Assembly (NCBI GenBank): GCA_017303715.1
Contig: JAFLBZ010000031.1
Coordinates: forward strand, 1 to 56,021
DNA from: Rhodothermia bacterium
GTDB lineage: Bacteria; Bacteroidota; Rhodothermia; Rhodothermales; UBA2364
Direction of reading: 5' to 3'
Length of the DNA: 56,021 nucleotides
Part shown: positions 52,481 to 56,021 of the stretch, piece after piece
How positions within the stretch are numbered: the stretch's first letter is position 1
Layout of the letters: every line of letters begins with the position of its first letter
The notes under the pieces: generated by a model
Told to the model about the DNA's origin: nothing
The model's input: the letters and a program-made list of their open reading frames with translations, nothing else
Databases searched by the model: none
Made by a program: the position numbers and the translations under genes

Positions 52481-53044
52481 ATGCCATTGACCCCAACCCA
52501 CGCTGACTTTACGACGTTGAATGGACTTCCGGAATTGGAGTCTGTTGCATACAAAGAACTCTATCTGGAAATGTGTCACATTGCGCACCTACGGATGAAA
52601 AAAGAGCGAGAAGGCCACACATTAAACACTCATGGTTTGGTGCATGAAGCCTTTGAGCGTCTTACTATGCTCAATCAAACTGTTTTTAAGGATAAGGCAC
52701 ATTATCTTGCAATTGCAGGAATTATGATGCGTCAGATACTTTTGAATTATTCACGGCAGAAAAAACGCAAAAAACGCGGTGGTGGTGTTCAACATGTCCG
52801 TTTTCACGAGGAGATGGAGGGCGCTCCGGAAATTACAATGGATAAATACGAGTGTTTAGATGAGGCTCTCTGCCTTTTGGAAGCCTTTAACCAACGTGCA
52901 TACAACGTGGTTATCCACCATTACTTTCATGGGCTAACCTTCGACGAAATTGCAAAACTGTTTAATCTTAACATCCGAACCGTCTTTAGGGATTGGAAAT
53001 TTGCTCGGAAGTGGTTACAAGAACAGATCAAAGCGTGTACATGA
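52481..53044 (+). CDS. ECF-like RNA polymerase sigma factor
   Basis: A 187-residue sigma-70 family protein of the ECF subgroup that is typically coupled to Ser/Thr kinases (the Sig-70_X6/TIGR02999-like type). Region 2 is at about 25-95 (GLVHEAFERLTMLNQTVFKD; YLAIAGIMMRQILLNYSRQK), region 4 at about 130-180 (YHYFHGLTFDEIAK-like VVIHHYFHGLTFDEIAKLF; NIRTVFRDWKFARKWL). The basic stretch KKRKKRGGG lies in between. It stops 3 bp before the kinase gene, so the kinase very likely controls it. Divergent from the SdrD-like gene. Confidence 0.92.
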   Translation: MPLTPTHADFTTLNGLPELESVAYKELYLEMCHIAHLRMKKEREGHTLNTHGLVHEAFERLTMLNQTVFKDKAHYLAIAGIMMRQILLNYSRQKKRKKRGGGVQHVRFHEEMEGAPEITMDKYECLDEALCLLEAFNQRAYNVVIHHYFHGLTFDEIAKLFNLNIRTVFRDWKFARKWLQEQIKACT

Positions 53045-53047
53045 ATT

Positions 53048-55774
53048 ATGGATCAGATTACATTTTGGCAACAAGTTCAAACGGCGTTCGACACCTATGA
53101 GGGTTTAGAAGCTGTAGAGACCCAAGCAGCATTTTTGGAAAGTCTATCCCTAAACGAACCCGAGGTGTATGCCGCACTTCGTCCTTTGATTACAAATGAC
53201 ACATCGGTTGGCTCGTCTTTACTACCTGACCTTAGCGAGGCATTTAATGCCCATATTCCACCTTGGCTAGAACAAGTTGGCCTCTATAAGTTAGAAAAAG
53301 TCTTGGGTCATGGGAGCAGCGGAACCGTTTTTTTGGTAACTCGGCCCGATTTGCATGGTCAAAAGTTAGCCATGAAGATTTTCTGGCATTCCTCACAAAA
53401 CAAAAATACCCAATCTATCTTCGAAAAAGAAATCCGCACACTAAGCCACCTTAGGCATCCTGGTTTGCCTCTTCTGACAGATGGTGGCATATTTGAAGGG
53501 CGCTTTTTCTACCTGGTGATGGAGTATGTAGCTGGACGACCACTTCTTGACTATGCCGACGAGAAAAAGGCTACTCTTCATGAGCGGGTTCAATTGTTTA
53601 GACAATGTCTTAATATTATCCATTATGCCCATAAGCAAGGCATTATACACCGTGACCTTAAGCCACAACATATTCTGGTAACCACCGACGGTCAAATTAA
53701 AATATTAGATTTTGGAATTGCAAAATGGACTTCCACCACATATTCGGACTATGACGAACGTACGCAGAGTTTGGTCTTTACACCTGCATACGCAAGCCCC
53801 GAACAACTTATACATAAACCTTGTTCTTTTCATTCTGACCAGTTTGCTCTTGGGTTGATTCTGTACGAACTTTGCTGTGGATTTTATCCTTATAGCTCTA
53901 AAGCCTCAAACGCCATAGAACGTATTACGCAAAGTAAAAAGCCTATTTCTTCTATGCTTGAGCGTTTTGGAGGCGCAAACCAAGCAAAAGATCCAAAGGC
54001 GCAAATAGCAGCAACAAACCGAAACACAACCCCAAGAATCCTCATACAAAATTTGAAAAGTGGGCTAAGTCATATTGCCTCAAAAACCCTCGAAGAAGAT
54101 CCACAAAACCGTTTCGCTTCAGTAATGGATTTAGACGTACATTTGGAACGCTGGATAGAAAACAAGACAGTCTTTATCAAAAGAAGAACCAATCTAAATA
54201 CAACGATAAATTATCTTAAAAAAAACTATTTTATCTTATTCGTTACATTCATCTTTGTATTATCTACGGCGGTTTTTTGGTTTTATGTTAATAAGAGGGA
54301 GAAAAAAACAATTCAATACCTTGAGAATATGATATTAAAAGATGAAGAAATCTATTTAGAATACCCAATACCAGATAATAAAAAATATTATACAAAACAT
54401 TTAATTAAGAATCATTTAGAACTTAATCAAATACACTTCCAAAATAACCATGAAGTACAATTAGAGATCATCCAAAGGATCATCCAATTGGCAATACTTA
54501 ACCAGCTAGAACCCGTTGCGGACTCTTTGTTAACACTTGTAGAACGTCAGTACACATCTAAGATAAAAGAAACAAGATTTCAGGTTTTGTTTATGCAAAG
54601 AAAAGCTCGGCTTGCAGGCATGAGAGGGCAATTAGCACAGGCAACCATGTATTATGATCAGGCAATTTCAAAAGCTTCACAAATGTCGTTGTCGCTTATA
54701 GAAAGGGGTGGACTGTTATATGAAAGTGCCCTTTTCGAGGGTCGAAGCGAACAATATGAAAAGGCACTTACCCGACTCCAAACCGCCGAAAAACTCTTTG
54801 CCAATGCGGGAGACCCAAAATCATTGATGGAAATGGCCTGTAAATTGGAAATGGGAAGAATTTGGATGTGGATAGGAAACTACCGGAAGGCACATTTCTT
54901 TTTAAAACAGACCTATGAATTGGTTCGGGCAAAGTTACCACAAACGCACCCTATGCGTTTAGCCGTGTTGTATGACTATGGTAATGTACTTCAATACCAG
55001 AACAAAATAGCCGAGTCCATTTTAATTCTTAAAGAGCTGCTACCAATCGCTCAAAGAATCTATGGGACTAATCATTTTGTAACAGGGTATTACACAGCAA
55101 GTTATGCTTACTTATTACGGGAAAATGGGCAAACCAGAAAAGCCATTCATTACGACCTTAAGGCCATCCATATTTTGAAAAAAGACTCGAATTCGGAGGC
55201 TATTCCCTTAGCAAAATCTTATAGAAATATGGCTATGACGTATGCAGGTCTTAAAAACAAAGCGCTTGCTATGTCATATGCTGATACAGCAATTATTTAT
55301 TTTAAGAAAGCTTATTCAAGTCAACACTTTCAGGTTTTGAAAGCAGTATTTACCAAGTTAGATCTTCAACGAATCTTTTCAAGTGAATTTGAACAAACGG
55401 CATCTGGATTCAACAAATTAATCCAAACCTTTAATGTTCAAGGGAATAAAGGACTCTTTGCAATTTTAGCCAGAATCCGACTTGCGGATCTTCTTACCAA
55501 AGAATCTAATCGCTGGAACGAGGCGAAGAGACTGATTTCGGAAGCAGAAACAATAATATCAATAAAGGAAAATAAATTACCAGATGTCTTAGGAGAAATA
55601 TCAAGTATAAAGGGATTCTTACTGTTTAAAAGAGGGGATAAGCAAGACGGCATGATGTTGATGGAGAACGGATATCAACAGATAAGGCAAGTAGTCGGCG
55701 CTGACGATCCAATCGCCAAAGAGGCGCAACTGAGGCTTATTAAGGCTAGACAAGCGACCTCTTTTTCGCCTTAA
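53048..55774 (+). CDS. Ser/Thr protein kinase with membrane helix and TPR domain
   Basis: A 908-residue membrane kinase. Kinase domain at about 80-380: glycine loop GHGSSG (87-92), Lys110, Glu128, catalytic HRD at 201-203, DFG at 221-223, and ASPEQL as the APE-like motif. The residue after HRDLKPQ that should be a metal-binding Asn is His208. One membrane helix lies at about 394-414 (FILFVTFIFVLSTAVFWFYV), and the outside part (about 440-908) is TPR-like with many helical repeats (for example LKAIHILKKDSNSEAIPLAK). It directly follows the sigma factor gene by 3 bp; kinases of this type sense signals with the TPR part and act on the sigma factor. The unusual loop residue may lower activity. 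Confidence 0.9.
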   Translation: MDQITFWQQVQTAFDTYEGLEAVETQAAFLESLSLNEPEVYAALRPLITNDTSVGSSLLPDLSEAFNAHIPPWLEQVGLYKLEKVLGHGSSGTVFLVTRPDLHGQKLAMKIFWHSSQNKNTQSIFEKEIRTLSHLRHPGLPLLTDGGIFEGRFFYLVMEYVAGRPLLDYADEKKATLHERVQLFRQCLNIIHYAHKQGIIHRDLKPQHILVTTDGQIKILDFGIAKWTSTTYSDYDERTQSLVFTPAYASPEQLIHKPCSFHSDQFALGLILYELCCGFYPYSSKASNAIERITQSKKPISSMLERFGGANQAKDPKAQIAATNRNTTPRILIQNLKSGLSHIASKTLEEDPQNRFASVMDLDVHLERWIENKTVFIKRRTNLNTTINYLKKNYFILFVTFIFVLSTAVFWFYVNKREKKTIQYLENMILKDEEIYLEYPIPDNKKYYTKHLIKNHLELNQIHFQNNHEVQLEIIQRIIQLAILNQLEPVADSLLTLVERQYTSKIKETRFQVLFMQRKARLAGMRGQLAQATMYYDQAISKASQMSLSLIERGGLLYESALFEGRSEQYEKALTRLQTAEKLFANAGDPKSLMEMACKLEMGRIWMWIGNYRKAHFFLKQTYELVRAKLPQTHPMRLAVLYDYGNVLQYQNKIAESILILKELLPIAQRIYGTNHFVTGYYTASYAYLLRENGQTRKAIHYDLKAIHILKKDSNSEAIPLAKSYRNMAMTYAGLKNKALAMSYADTAIIYFKKAYSSQHFQVLKAVFTKLDLQRIFSSEFEQTASGFNKLIQTFNVQGNKGLFAILARIRLADLLTKESNRWNEAKRLISEAETIISIKENKLPDVLGEISSIKGFLLFKRGDKQDGMMLMENGYQQIRQVVGADDPIAKEAQLRLIKARQATSFSP

Positions 55775-55845
55775 TTAAAAACTTAACGATAACATGGTTT
55801 AATCATTAGACTTATTGAGCTTGTTTTTATTGAGTTTAGAAGGAA

Positions 55846-56021
55846 TTAAGTTTGGGTGCAAAATTCATGTTTTGAATTTTTGAGCTTTAAATTACATAAT
55901 CCTGCACAAATTTCCAGTATCATTTCAGCAGTCTCTCTTTTCATACGTCTAAGTTTTTCAGACAATACTCGGAATCGTTTTAAGAACCCAATTACATGCT
56001 CGATTGTGATTCTTGCAGAAC
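55846..56021 (-). mobile_element. C-terminal end of an IS5-type transposase, cut by window edge
   Basis: The minus strand from 56021 to the TAA at 55846 reads RITIEHVIGFLKRFRVLSEK, then LRRMKRETAEMILEICAGLC and NLKLKNS. The R(I/V)xVEHVIGxLKRFRIL pattern with a later helix ending N.(E/K)L is the end of DDE_Tnp_4/IS5-family (IS1031/ISL2-like) transposases. The remainder of the gene is outside the window. It lies about 70 bp after the kinase stop. Confidence 0.72.

Noticed and set aside
1-56021. CRISPR arrays, tRNA and rRNA genes
   Set aside because: No regularly spaced direct repeats were seen, and no cloverleaf-like or rRNA-like stretches were recognised by eye on either strand. A covariance search could still find a tRNA.

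Overview
The window reads as chromosomal DNA of a Bacteroidota/Rhodothermota-type bacterium. Evidence: C-terminal sorting domains of the type IX secretion (T9SS) kind on three large exported proteins, an SprE/PorW-like TPR lipoprotein, a UpxY-type NusG paralogue heading a surface-sugar operon, a ligand-sensing hybrid-propeller histidine kinase, and an ECF-like sigma factor coupled to a TPR-carrying Ser/Thr kinase (an arrangement common in Rhodothermota). Genus cannot be told from sequence alone. No rRNA, tRNA or CRISPR array was recognised.

Layout. 1-1050: mobile-element debris (start of an IS1-like transposase on the minus strand, then a badly decayed IS4/IS701-like transposase on the plus strand). 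1052-11580 (minus): a compact, translationally coupled, visibly AT-rich operon. It starts with a winged-helix/nucleotidyltransferase-like regulator and a UpxY antiterminator, then carries a legionaminic acid pathway (legB, legC, legH, legI, legG, ptmE-like, legF) and ends with HisF-HisH-amidotransferase, a trio expected to put an acetamidino group on the nonulosonic acid. 11766-12797: galE. 13010-20878: queuosine-precursor transporter, an FG-GAP/T9SS protein, a PstS-OmpA fusion, aat, a small coiled-coil membrane protein, an M20 amidohydrolase and a cysteine desulfurase. 21099-23975: SprE/PorW-like lipoprotein with a C-terminal TonB domain. 24588-30218: Fic protein, fabH, recX followed by a broken rof-family gene, and an S9 peptidase. 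30476-33619 (minus): Lol/MacB-like ABC transporter, peptide deformylase, RuvX. 33970-40256: PGRP-type amidase, MFS transporter, M23 peptidase-like protein, the two cell-wall proteins both T9SS-tagged. 40275-44292: histidine kinase and LuxR-type response regulator. 44421-49118: small lipoprotein, CNT nucleoside transporter, SDR epimerase, MoxR-like ATPase, OsmC. 49448-52213: large SdrD/DUF11 secreted protein. 52481-55774: sigma factor plus Ser/Thr kinase. 55846-56021: C-terminal end of an IS5-type transposase running off the edge.

How the genes fit together. The left operon makes a CMP-activated, probably acetamidino-modified legionaminic acid for a surface glycan; its glycosyltransferases are not in the window and may lie beyond the IS debris at the left edge. 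Several cell-surface genes (SprE-like, amidase, M23, FG-GAP protein, OmpA fusion, SdrD-like protein) point to an envelope with T9SS export. The most unusual items are: the HisF paralogue whose second catalytic Asp is Glu, the SprE-TonB fusion, a 40-bp perfect palindrome upstream of osmC, a His-rich loop in the ABC permease, a kinase with His in place of the metal-binding Asn, and a rof pseudogene overlapping the end of recX. No single wholly new system could be demonstrated from sequence alone.
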